A stretch of DNA of 64,000 nucleotides from Liolophura sinensis. Taxonomy: Eukaryota > Mollusca > Polyplacophora > Chitonida > Chitonidae. Shown here piece by piece: positions 35,555 to 46,134 of this stretch. The first letter of the stretch is position 1; the number at the start of each line of letters is the position of its first letter. Where the stretch lies: assembly GCF_032854445.1 (NCBI RefSeq), contig NC_088302.1, positions 17,977,338-18,041,337 of the forward strand. The letters are read 5' to 3'. A program made the translations under genes and the position numbers. The notes beneath the pieces were generated by a model. The model saw nothing but the letters and a program-made list of their open reading frames with translations, had not been told where the DNA came from and searched no databases.

Positions 35555-36392
35555 TGTAAGGGGTGTGCAGAATAGCACTTCAGTATCTGTAGGATGTACA
35601 GAATAGCACTTCATTATGTGTAGGATGTACGGAATAGCACTTCAGTATCTGTAGGATGTACAGAATAGCACTTCAGTATCTGTAGGATGTACAGAATAGC
35701 ACTTTAGTAGGATGTACAGAATAGCACTTCAGTATATGTAGGATGTACAGAATAGCACTTCAGTATCTGTAGGATGTACAGAATAGTACTTCATTATGTG
35801 TAGGATGTACAGAATAGCACTTCAGTATCTGTAGGATGTACAGAATAGCACTTCAGTATCTGTAGGATGTACAGAATAGCACTTCAGTAAGATGTACAGA
35901 ATAGCACTTCAGTAGATGTAGGATGTACAGAATAGCACTTCAGTAGGATGTACAGAATAGCACTTCAGTATATGTAGGATGTACAGAATAGCACTTCAGT
36001 ATCTGTAGGATGTACAGAATAGTACTTCAGTATATGTAGGATGTACAGAATAGCACTTCAGTATCTGTAGGATGTACAGAATAGTACTTCAGTAGATGTA
36101 GGATGTACAGAATAGCACTTCAGTAGATGTAGGATGTACAGAATAGCACTTCAGTATCTGTAGGATGTACAGAATAATACTTCAGTAGATGTAGGATGTA
36201 CAGAATAGCACTTCAGTAGATGTAGGATGTACAGAATAGCACTTCAGTGTCTGTAGGATGTACAGAATAGCACTTCAGTATATGTAGGGTGTACAGAATA
36301 GCAATTCAGTAGATGTAGGATGTACAGAATAGCACTTCAGTATCTGTAGGATGTACAGAATAGCACTTCAGTATCTGTAGGATGTACAAAAT
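35555..36392. repeat. Minisatellite array 5, 31-bp unit (~27 copies)
   Basis: The unit is GTACAGAATAGCACTTCAGT followed by ATCTGTAGGAT, 31 bp; a shorter variant lacking the six-base TATCTG-type segment occurs several times (for example near 35705 and 35890). The shared GTACAGAAT.GCAC....TCTGTAGG order links it to arrays 1 and 2. Confidence 0.96.
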
Positions 36393-36504
36393 GGCACAAT
36401 CATGCCTAGGGGTTTGCCTGTGTGCATTCTAATGTCTCTATGGCTCTAATAGGATGGCTCTGTTATACCTGGGGATTTACAGGAATCCTATTCTATAACC
36501 AGCT

Positions 36505-36765
36505 CCATAACCTAGTGGTCAGTGTGCTAGAGCAGCACAATGAAGCTTCTCACCAATGCGGTCACTCTGAGTTAATGTCCAGCCCATGTTTTCTTCCTCT
36601 CGGGTGGCGAGTGGGAATGTATGCCAGGAACATGCGAGTGGTCGTGGGTTTCCCCTGGGCTCTGCCCTGTTTTCTTCCACCTTATGGCCGAAGTTCTGTA
36701 AGTGGAATTATTGTTGAGTATGACGTAAAACTCCAATCAAATAAATAAATAAATATAAACAGTTC
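36505..36765 (+). mobile_element. SINE family A, old nearly full copy
   Basis: A plus-strand copy. The tRNA-like head is eroded (CATAACCTAGTGGTCAGTGT), followed by ACCAATGCGGTCACTCTGAG, GTCGTGGGTTTCCCCTGGGC, TCTGCCCTGTTTTCTTCCAC and a tail ending ACTCCAATCAAATAAATAAA. Overlapping ORFs are not meaningful. No clear target-site duplication was found. Confidence 0.8.
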
Positions 36766-37744
36766 ATCAAGACCAGGTGAACTAGGTTACAGTTGAAAAC
36801 AAAAAGCGTTTTTCACGAATGGTTTTCAGCTTCTGCTTCAGTACAGAGCGGTGTTGTAACAGACGATAAACAATACAATGATGCTGATAGACTAAGATAC
36901 CCAATCTATGTTTTGATATTATGGATAGTTAAGTAGCCAGGTAAAGAACATAAATGTATATTTGTCTGGCGTCTTTAAGTCTAGATTAAATGAGATTGTC
37001 TTTTCCTTTAATTTTTATTTCTGAAATTGGGTGATGTCGTTTTAATACTTGTAGTGAGACAACCGCTGATGCTGGCGGGAAATAGTTCCAAACCCATGAA
37101 AAGAGCATATCTTAGGTACAATATGGTGCAAATTACAAACATCTAGTTCTCATATTTTTATATTTAAAGGTTATTGAAATTACATAACTTCAAAACACTG
37201 AATATATATTTTTTCACTTTATCTCAAAAAGTTACAAACGTAGACAAAAAGAAGAAAAGCAGATTTGGTATCACCAGCCCAAAATCAACAGAGTATGTTA
37301 AATTCATATCAGAACTTTTTAAGGCATCATATATTTGACTGTTGGCATATTTTAATGTCTTCTTCAAACTTCATGTAACTAGTATCGATCACTCTGCATT
37401 CATATGAAATTTGCATGTCTGTCCAGGGTTCAAGGGTTCATTTGTGTTGTTTATGATGTTTAAAGGCTTTGTTCTAAATCCAACATGACCACAAAACTAA
37501 GTGGTCCTGAAGAATAACTTCAAAACCATAAAGATAACATCTGCAGGAATTTTGCTGCCAAATTTCAAATAGCTGCAATTTGCAGTTTTTTTTGAAAACA
37601 ACAAAAAGCACAGAAATGAAGTTTTTAATAATCCAAGAGAAACAATAGGCTTACAGCTTTCTACTGTGACAATTTCAAAATGATTGACCATGAACATATA
37701 CCTTAATTAAACCAAAATTTCGAGCACAGAAGAGGCAAAAAAAT
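36766..37744. other. Intron sequence, nothing recognised
   Basis: A+T-rich, non-repetitive at the scale of this window; no exon or RNA gene was recognised. Confidence 0.4.
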
Positions 37745-37892
37745 ATTGCAAAATAGTCTTTTTGATGCTGAAACTTACATTTTCCCTGTAGAGTATCATT
37801 TAACTGTCAGACTAACCTTAAAACACCAAGCAGAAAGAAATGAGCAAGTTTGTCATGGACGAAATTTATGGTCATTTAGGGTACTTAGGTCA
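37745..37892 (+). repeat. Dispersed repeat family D, copy 2
   Basis: Shares the TTACATTTTCCC, GAGTATCATTTAACTGTC-like, CCTTAAAACACC and AAATGAGCAAGTTTGTCATG blocks with 6800-7012 and 56460-56655. Confidence 0.6.
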
Positions 37893-38078
37893 TTTACATG
37901 TTGGTGTAATGTGGGAAGCCACATCTATGACATTAAGACTTTAAGCCTTAAAGATTTACATTTGTTGATGTAATGTGGGAAGCCACATTTATGACATTAA
38001 GGCTTTAAGCCTTAAAGATTTACAATTGTTGATGTAATGTGGGAAGCCACATTTATGACATTAAGGCTTTAAACCTTT
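37893..38078. repeat. Tandem repeat, 64-bp unit, 3 copies
   Basis: GTAATGTGGGAAGCCACAT occurs three times at 64-bp spacing, with CATTAAGGCTTTAAGCCTTA between; GGCTTTAAGCC is itself a palindrome. It begins at the end of the family D copy, which may have supplied its first bases. Confidence 0.9.
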
Positions 38079-38215
38079 AATAAAGGCAGTGTTTTGGAAA
38101 GATTTACCATTGTTGATGAATTGTACTAGGATAATGAAGTGCTTTGAAGACATTTCATTACATTATACAATGTATGCTTGTTAATGAAAATTGATTTTTT
38201 AGGATATTACTAAAT

Positions 38216-38556
38216 GGTAAAAAGAAGGTGTTTGTCCCTATAAAGCCGAGTGTGTGGACATTATGTAGAGACTAGTGTGTTGGTCAAAAGAAGGTGTTTG
38301 TCCCTATAAAGCCGAGTGTGTGGACATTATGTAGAGACTAGTGTGTTGGTCAAAAGAAGGTGTTCGTCCCTATAAAGCCGAGTGTGTGGACATTATGTAG
38401 AGACTAGTGTGTTGGTCAAAAGAAGGTGTTTGTCCCTATAAAGCCGAGTGTGTGGACATTATGTAGAGACTAGTGTGTTGGTCAAAAGAAGGTGTTTGTC
38501 CCTATAAAGCCGAGTGTGTGGACATTATGTAGAGACTAGTGTGTTGGTCAAAAGAA
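38216..38556. repeat. Tandem repeat, 66-bp unit, 5 near-identical copies
   Basis: Five copies of a unit containing AAAAGAAGGTGTTTGTCCCT, ATAAAGCCGAGTGTGTGGAC and GACTAGTGTGTTGGTC. The only change I see is one T to C (GTTCGTCCC) in the third copy, so the expansion is recent. Confidence 0.95.
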
Positions 38557-40130
38557 CAACCCAACAACTTTGCTCTGCATAAAAGCATGTATGAAGAAAA
38601 AAAGAAAAGTCGGAAGAATGAGTTGAATTAGCAGAGAGACTACTTGTATTCTTTGGTTCTGGGTTTCCTGTCAGAGTAGGTATGAAATCAGGGTGTCTGG
38701 GAGGCAGTATAATGGTAGGTCTTCGTTTAGTTTGGAACAGAGCGGAGGAGATAAGAAGATGAACTGGTGATAGATAATGGCAGGCGATATTTCCAGCGAG
38801 ATGCTTCTGGTATTCGGGACATTATTGGAGTAAGTCTCAGCCATCATGGTGAAGAATTTACGTGCACATTTGTTGTTTCTATCAGAACATTTTTTGGGCC
38901 CGCATATTGTTTGCTCGCCTTAATGCAGTCTCATCAAGCAGAATCTGTCAAAGTAGGAATTCTCCTCATAGATAAACCCAGGCTCCGATTACAGATTTGT
39001 ACCATGCCAGTTTTACAAGGAGTGTGCTGGGGTAGAAATAAATGACACATGGTGTCTAGCATTTTGAGATGTATAGTGCCTAGAGAATGAAGATGATTCT
39101 TATCCCTAATTCATTGCTTGAAGTATGATTGAGCTATAAATTTTAATAAGCCATTCACTTTATAACGTATCTGATAATTAGTTTTTTTGTATCTTCATCT
39201 GTTCCCTAAAGTTGGAAGTGTAAAGTTTTGTAAGTATAAATACTGTGTATTTCACCCCTAAATTTTATTAATCTGTTATTTTGTTGGCACCTTTTTTCAT
39301 TGGTACAAAGTCGACAAATTTTTAACTCCTTGTTATGAAGTAAAGTGCGACATTAAGAGTGTGGTAGGAAAGTGGTTTTGTTGTTGTCAAGGTAAGTTTG
39401 TTTGTTAAGGTCAGCTATCCAGTCAACTTAGGCTGCAGTTGAAACTGAATCACTTATGGATGAGCTTCAGGGTTTCTCCTTACACTTGTTATAAGTGGAG
39501 GAAACCAGAGTGCTTGGGATAAACCATTGATCTTTGGCAATTTACTGATGAGTTTTTCTACATGTGACATGGAGATATATGCACCATATTGGTGAAAAGA
39601 GGTCTTCAATGGACTCAATTAGACTACTTTATAATTTATTAGATGCAAATAATTGCATGTAATTATTGACTTAACTGTTATAAATATCTTATGCTAGCAA
39701 AGGATAGAAATACCTTTATGGCATTGTCAGTAAATGTTTTATTCACACACCTGATTTGAGTTTAATAAACACTGTATTAAAACAAATATTTTACTTTTAT
39801 ACAGACCGGCTTTTAGGGTTTTGGGTGAATAAAAAGAAAACAAAAAGACAATACAGCACACTTTCTGATAACAAGACACAGTATATGTACATCAATATAT
39901 TAAATTGAAAAGTTAAGTATGACTTTAAACAAGATTCGATTAAAAGTATACGCATCAACATCGTAATATTTATTTGTATGAATATTCTTGCTAACATTAC
40001 ATTCAACTTTTGGGATTCCACCATTTCAAATCTAACCTGCACATCGTGCTGCCAAATCTTGAGTCAGAAATCAAGCAGCCCTTCAAGAGCATTGAATGTC
40101 AGCACTGTTGACCACTCAGCCAACATACAT
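38557..40130. other. Intron sequence with one family H fragment
   Basis: No gene was recognised. A family H fragment lies at about 39480-39580. The remainder is A+T-rich. Confidence 0.4.
39480..39580. repeat. Dispersed repeat family H fragment
   Basis: Contains GTGGAGGAAACCAGAGTGC, GGATAAACCATTGATCTTTG and GCAATTTACTGATGAGTTTT; related to 15906-15953. Confidence 0.5.
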
Positions 40131-40131
40131 G

Positions 40132-40247
40132 AATTAAAAAAAGTTACCAACTTCCCCAAAATACTAGCGGTTTAAAAAAAGTTACCAACTTCCCCAAAAT
40201 ACCAGCTGATTAAAAAAAGTTACCAACTTCCCCAAAATACTAGCTGT
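40132..40247. repeat. Tandem repeat, 38-bp unit, 3 copies
   Basis: TTAAAAAAAGTTACCAACTT followed by CCCCAAAATACTAGC occurs three times at 38-bp spacing, nearly identical. Confidence 0.92.
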
Positions 40248-42364
40248 AATTCAGCTAATGTTTTAACATTTTTCAGGTGACACATTTTGACTAATTCTGA
40301 TTGATTCATCCACCTGACAGGCCACTGAGAGTATTAAAAACTCAAACTTGGGCATCAGAACTATAATTTTAAGGCTGTTATGGGCTTCTGAAAGTGCATT
40401 TTTACTTTCAAACCTTAAGGTGGAAAACTGTAATTATAGCCAAAAAACAAACAGTAAATGAGAGATAACTTACCAAGCAAGAAAATAATTATGCAACTTT
40501 CAGCCACATGAACGTGTTACATTTGAAGTAAAAAATTCAACCACACAGAAATTAACCTATGTGATCTGGTGGTAGATATTGTTTCAAATAATTTTTGATA
40601 CTTGAATATGAGAAGACCATGTAACATTGCACATGTAAATATTGTGGATGTTTCAGATTTAAATCGAATGAAAACGTATCAGAAAATATCAATAATAGTG
40701 GATATGTTGAAATAATGGCAAAATGTAACACTTAGTAAAGTTGTAAATTTATTTATTGTTTTTTTTTTCTTCATGTACTTATTAGGTGCATTTACTTATT
40801 TTCACAACATTTGACAGAGAAACGAAAATATAACATGTTTAATATTTTTTAATGTTAAAGAACTGTTTCAGTATTATACATCTTCATGACTTAACTCCTT
40901 GTTAAGTCCACCCAATTAAGATCTATGTTCTCTCTGGGTTTTAGAGCTTGGTCAAGAAACAGTGGGTTTGTTCTGCCCTGAGACCTTCTAACTGAGGGTA
41001 GAGGGTTGGCCGGGCATTGGGGGGAGTGATCTGTATGTTTAGAAGTGATCCCATTCCGGCCCTTATACCATCAGCTGCTGAAATTCATCCAAAACCATCA
41101 TTTCCAAATTGACACTGACACAAGGCGTTAAATGCAAGTTTGTCATTACTCAGGGCCGAATGTTACCCCCTTGATTTTGAAAGCATGTTATGACATCCGA
41201 AAAGTGTCTCACATGAAACCCCAGAGAATTTTAAGAGTTATGGCGATTTGACAGTGAACTGACATTCAACATACAGCCCTGGAAAGCATTTTTTATGAAA
41301 AAATAATAGTAGTAAGGAGGTTGGTTTAACAAAGGTATTTAGCATTAAGAATGGCGGTGCTGCCATGCACATAGTTCTATGTTTTCTTGTCTGGTCTTCT
41401 TTCCATGTGGAATGTTCTAATCTATCAATGTTAACATAATACAAGCCATTTGCTGCTCTAGAGGCTGTTGCCATTAACAACGAGAGCTCTTGTTTGTTTA
41501 AGGGAAGAAAGTCCATTGAAGTAATTTGTAGCCTATCTATAACTATCATTATTGTGCCAGATAAGCATTTCATGGCTCTGAGGAAAAAAATGAAATGATG
41601 TGGAAAATCAAGCCTAAATGTACATTTTTAAAGGAAATTTATAGTTCTGAGTCTGTAGGATTGTTGATTTTATGGCATCTTTTGAATGTGCATTTTGCCA
41701 TGTTGTGTTGGTAGGACAGGAATGCTGCCTGGCTGGCAAACCACGCAGATAGTTAGTGTCAGCTATGCAGTTTGTTATTTTTGTTTTATCTCAGAAATGA
41801 AGCTTTCAATCACGAAGTGACTAACAAATATACCCCTCTCTCTCTCTATTAAGACTGAGTTCCACACCTTGGAGGGCAGCATGAAAAAATCTGTTTTCTT
41901 GTCTGTCTGTCCATCTGTCCACCCCCTCCCCCAAGTTTTTCTCTGCTGTCTGCCTTTGCAGCCCTCACAGATAATAAAAACAGAATCATTTTTAAGAAAA
42001 CATTTGTCCACCCACTAATAAACAAACAATGCTTAATGCCATTTGCAGCTGATCAGTTTCCACTTCATTCCAAGGGATGCTGGTGAACTTTTTTTCCATA
42101 CATAACACACTGTACAAATAAGCTTTCTCGTAAGAGAGTTTGGAATTGAATGGGAAGAAAGAAGATAACCAAGATTCCAATATTAACATTCTCTGTGTCA
42201 GTCAGTTAGTCGAATGGAAGATGTCATGTCAGAATTTTAATAAATATCCAAGCCCATCAGCAGTTTGGTTAGTTTTGCTTATATAAACCAAAAGGTGAAA
42301 AAAATTGCATGGTTATTAATATTTTATCAGTTAATGTTGCTTATTTTTCGTAACTATATGGGAG

Positions 42365-42470
42365 TTTTTTTGGTCTTAAAAAGGTGTTTTAAGGTCTTTT
42401 TGGAAAGTAGAACGATATCCTACTAGAAAAATGTAATTTTCTGGACAGCAAAAGTAATATTTTGTGACAT
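42365..42470 (-). repeat. Dispersed repeat family D, inverted partial copy
   Basis: Read on the minus strand it gives GAAAATTACATTTTTCTAGT, AGGATATCGTTCTACTTTCC and CCTTAAAACACC, in the same order as the plus-strand copies at 37.75 and 56.46 kb. Confidence 0.5.
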
Positions 42471-42689
42471 TTTGGTGGACAAGTTTAGATCATTTACAGT
42501 CATATTTTAAATCTTAAAAAATTAACAGTGAGATATTAATTGCCACATGTTTGCATACTGTTCGTTTTTGTATTGTTTATGGTGGCTACACGGTCACTAC
42601 ATGCTGGCTCCCTCACTCAGACCCTGACCAGCAAGGTGTCAGGCTTACTAGTTTACCTTAATGCCTCAGCCTCTTCACATGTGACAGTG

Positions 42690-42825
42690 AGCAGTTTTCA
42701 GTGCAATTTATGCACATTGTTACTTTGATTTTGGAGACAGTCAGCACAGAATAATGTCCTCAGAATATGCTTGAATAAACACCTTGCAAACGTGTGAAAA
42801 GGTTGGAAGAATTATGGTAGCTGCA
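42690..42825 (+). repeat. Dispersed repeat family E, copy 2
   Basis: CAGTGCAATTTATGCACATT, TTTGATTTTGGAGACAG, CACAGAATAATG and GAATATGCTTGAATAAACAC match the 12.06 and 54.32 kb copies, but the middle block (GTTGGATTGG) is missing. Confidence 0.55.
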
Positions 42826-43129
42826 GCTTTAAGTCAGACAGCTAGGGACCTATAGTATATACAAGTGGTTTACCCCAGACCGTGTTTCTTCCATACATTA
42901 ACCTGAACCCAGGATTAAACACTAATCAAATAAATTTACACATATTCTGGTTAACTGTTATATCACATATAACACTGTATGTCATGTTTATTGTTTGAGA
43001 CAGTGATGATCACAGTTTAGTGAGTCAGATCAGCTGCTCCGGGAGTAGACACTTCAGTTGATATAATGTGTACCTGAATAGGTACTCAGATTCTTTTACC
43101 TTTTTACCTAACGATGTGACTAAAATTTT

Positions 43130-43215
43130 TAATCATTCAGAGAGAACTGTGGGGTGTGGAGAAATAATCTGCACAGTTTTAGGAAGCTTGCATCTGTAAT
43201 GACACAAGCAAATCA
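43130..43215 (+). repeat. Dispersed repeat family G, copy 1
   Basis: GAAATAATCTGCACAGTTTT, GGAAGCTTGCATCTGTAATG and ACACAAGCAAAT align with 51860-51950. Only this pair was seen; the class is unknown. Confidence 0.5.
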
Positions 43216-43634
43216 TTTTGGTCCCATTTTCGTAATAAGTGTATTCATAAGATTCACTTAAAAAAACGGCTTTAGTGGTTGAAAAGGTAGGAGATTTACA
43301 GTATACCAATTCCTTTGTTTGCATCCAGTGTATGCTTTCTCCTGTAAGGATATGATTTCATGTCAGCCTTCAGATCCATTGCCTCCAACTCTATTTGTGG
43401 CAAAACTTATCCAAAAATCTAAGCTGAGGACTGTGTTCTTGTTTTATGTGGTCAGCGGTAATGTCACAGAGAAATGTTATGAAATGAAGAAAATGATTAC
43501 TACATCTCTACTTCTTCACCCACATTTATCAAACACCTGAAAGGTAAAGAAAACATAAAAATGAAGTATATGTCAGATGAGAGACCACTAAACACTGTCC
43601 AGGAAAGTGTTTAGTTGAATTTTTTCAACCGGGT

Positions 43635-44980
43635 ACAGAACATCTGGATCCTAACCATCACTCCTACACCCATTGTGGTTGGATGGTCCGTGCATCATGC
43701 ATTTACTATACACCGACCCTGGCAGGGCACTGATCAAACACGCCATCACCCGTGTGCCTACCATCGGCGTAGAGTCGGTGCAGGGTTTGCCCACAGTCCG
43801 CTGACAGTCTGTAAATGGTGACGCCATGATCAGGGTATCATTTTACAACATTCATTCGCTCACTGTAGTTTGATGTAATGACATCAGACATATGTGCAGT
43901 TTAGGCCTTGTATTTTTTGCGTGACTTTATCTGTAAATTTTTAGAAGTTTATTACTGATTTTGAACATAACACGTGTGCAGACATGGCTGATATTTTGTG
44001 AAAGGTAATAATTTGGGCTATTCTGAAGTAACAGCCAAAATTGGATTGGAATTGTGCTGATAGATTTCTTTTTACCGGTGCCAAAAATCTCTGGTTTTGA
44101 TTTTTACTTTCTTTGGTGTTTTTTCATTATTTATGTATGGATAGGTAGCGGAATATTCTCAAAATATGTAGTACATGTTAGAGCTTCATTTTATGCAAGA
44201 TTAAGGATGCATCTATATATATAAGCATCGGGCCTACATCGCATGTCTTCACGCGTATATAAAAGGTACATGGGATTTTGCTCATCTTGTAATAAACACG
44301 TCTTTGGGCTTAAAAACTAATAAACGATAGGATCGACAATTGCGAAATTGGGGATACAATTTAGGAACTCGAGATTAAAGGGAAATATACTAACATGCTT
44401 ATGCTTATACATGTCAGCGATTTGAATTTTATAAATTGAAGACCTTGTGTGATATACTGATATGACTCAGTACATATACATTTTCAATAAAGGCTTTCTT
44501 AAGCGTACATGTATATAAGCACGTAGGCTGACAGACATCACACAGTAAAGTCAAATATTCATGTGTAATTTTGAATGCAACATGAAACTGAGACTGTTTC
44601 CGCCACGGTTGTATATAGCTGTCATGCACTGTGCAAGTCATGCAATTGGAACAATGTGTCATTTTGTGTGAAATTCATGTGTAAGTAAATATGCTGTGAG
44701 CATGTCTTCAAAACATGATGTAAATTTTGATTTACGGTCGGTATTTAGCATTAAAACATTTGATGATCATGGGCTGACGATCCGCTAATGGCCTGACAAG
44801 GGTCGCCCAAGGGCCCGCGTACGATGGCCGGAGGATCGGTCACGGTACACATATGAAGGTGCCTGGTCATTGTATCGTACCCTGACCAGTGGCCGAGCGT
44901 CAGTGTATCCTCTGGAACATCCTCCGGAATATCCTCCTCCACAGTAGGCATAGGATTGATGGTTAGAATCCGGCTGTACT
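43635..44980. repeat. Possible long inverted repeat pair (foldback-like element)
   Basis: Two G+C-richer segments of about 200 bp face each other. Read inward to outward, both begin TGATCATGG (43835 on the minus strand, 44763 on the plus strand) and both end GATGGTTAGRATCCRG (minus strand near 43645, plus strand near 44960), preceded in both by GTAGG. The middle parts are only weakly similar by eye. About 0.9 kb of A+T-rich sequence lies between. A 66-codon minus-strand frame (44751-44951, MPTVEEDIPEDVPEDTLTL...) lies in the right arm; it might be a captured or decayed exon but has no recognisable domain. Confidence 0.35.
43930..44080 (+). repeat. Dispersed repeat family F, copy 2
   Basis: ATGGCTGATATTTTGTGAAA, CTGAAGTAACAGCC and AATTGGATTGGAATTGTGCT parallel the blocks at 27555-27705. 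Confidence 0.4.
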
Positions 44981-46134
44981 GTAAGATGGTTTTAAAACAT
45001 CAGAAACCTACAGTGGTCTGTAAGGATCAAGAGGGTATCAGTGACATCAAATCCATATCTGTTGCTTCAAAAAGTTTGTTTCAAGGTTCCCGTTGGTGAA
45101 TGCATTCATAGAACTACATGTATAAGCACATACATTTTGAATAATGAAATCTTGCAGTCTGTGCGTGTTATGTGGTAAAAAGCTTATGTAACGTCACTGG
45201 TTCAAATATGGTCAGAAAAGGTGAACGTAGAATCCAAAGTTTCAGTTGCATTTTACTGGAGTGAAAAAATCCTAATATAGTATAATTTTTGTGGACAGTG
45301 TTTTGACACAGTTCATTTATACTGTCAAATATATTTAACATTAGTGATTTCTTTGCCTTCAAGACTTCAGAAGTTCAAACACAGCTACAATTAAGTTTGT
45401 TTTGCTCTGGGAAGTTTAAAAATTTGTTCACTGATTTTTTTAACTGCAGAACAATGTACTAACCATAATTTGAGCTCTTTCGTGTTCTGACTTTTTAAGC
45501 ATTTATAAATTATGACCTAAGTCTCAAGTTGCTTTGTGTTATACCTTAGGTTATGTAATACTAAAATGGTTGCCAAAATACCAAGTGAAAAAAAAGAAAA
45601 TGAAATTTTAGGAATATGTTTAAAATGTAGGATAAACTCTTGAGTTGTAGACATGAAGTCTGTCTTGATGAATGTATACATGTTTTGTACTTAAAGGCAT
45701 TTTGTTAGCTTGTGATAGAAGCAAGGAACTGGCAAATGTTTTGCTTGATTTAGTGCTGAACATGCAAAATTTACATCATGTTTGGTGTAGACCGCATGGT
45801 GTAATATTTAATAGTTTTTTGAACACTTTTGTACAGTTATATATAATGTATTTCAGTGATGGTAATAGCAGAACTTTCTGATTGGAACTGTGCGAAAGTT
45901 TTTATATTTACTTGCCACATCCATTTACAGCTCGTTAGTAAGAAGGATGAAGCTAGACACACCTTGGGAGCAATTCCTGCAGAGCTTTAATATTGCCAGT
46001 AAATGCTATCTAAGATGTGTCATCTCTGATGATTTAACCATGTCATCATCAAGGCATTAAGCATTCTCCCAGTGTAAATCTAGCTCTGTGTGCAATAACA
46101 CTGTGAAAAGTGAGTTGTTTGTGTAGATCCTAGT

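Larger units (their letters stand above)
40248..46130. other. Intron sequence between the small arrays and the 63-bp array
   Basis: A+T-rich sequence without a convincing gene. It contains dispersed copies of families D (42365-42470), E (42690-42825), F (43930-44080) and G (43130-43215), and a pair of G+C-richer segments facing each other at 43635-43850 and 44760-44980. Open frames here are short. Confidence 0.4.

Noticed and set aside
44751-44951. 66-codon minus-strand frame as a gene
   Set aside because: It has protein-like composition but is short, isolated and lies within a possible inverted repeat. I report it as an observation and not as a CDS.
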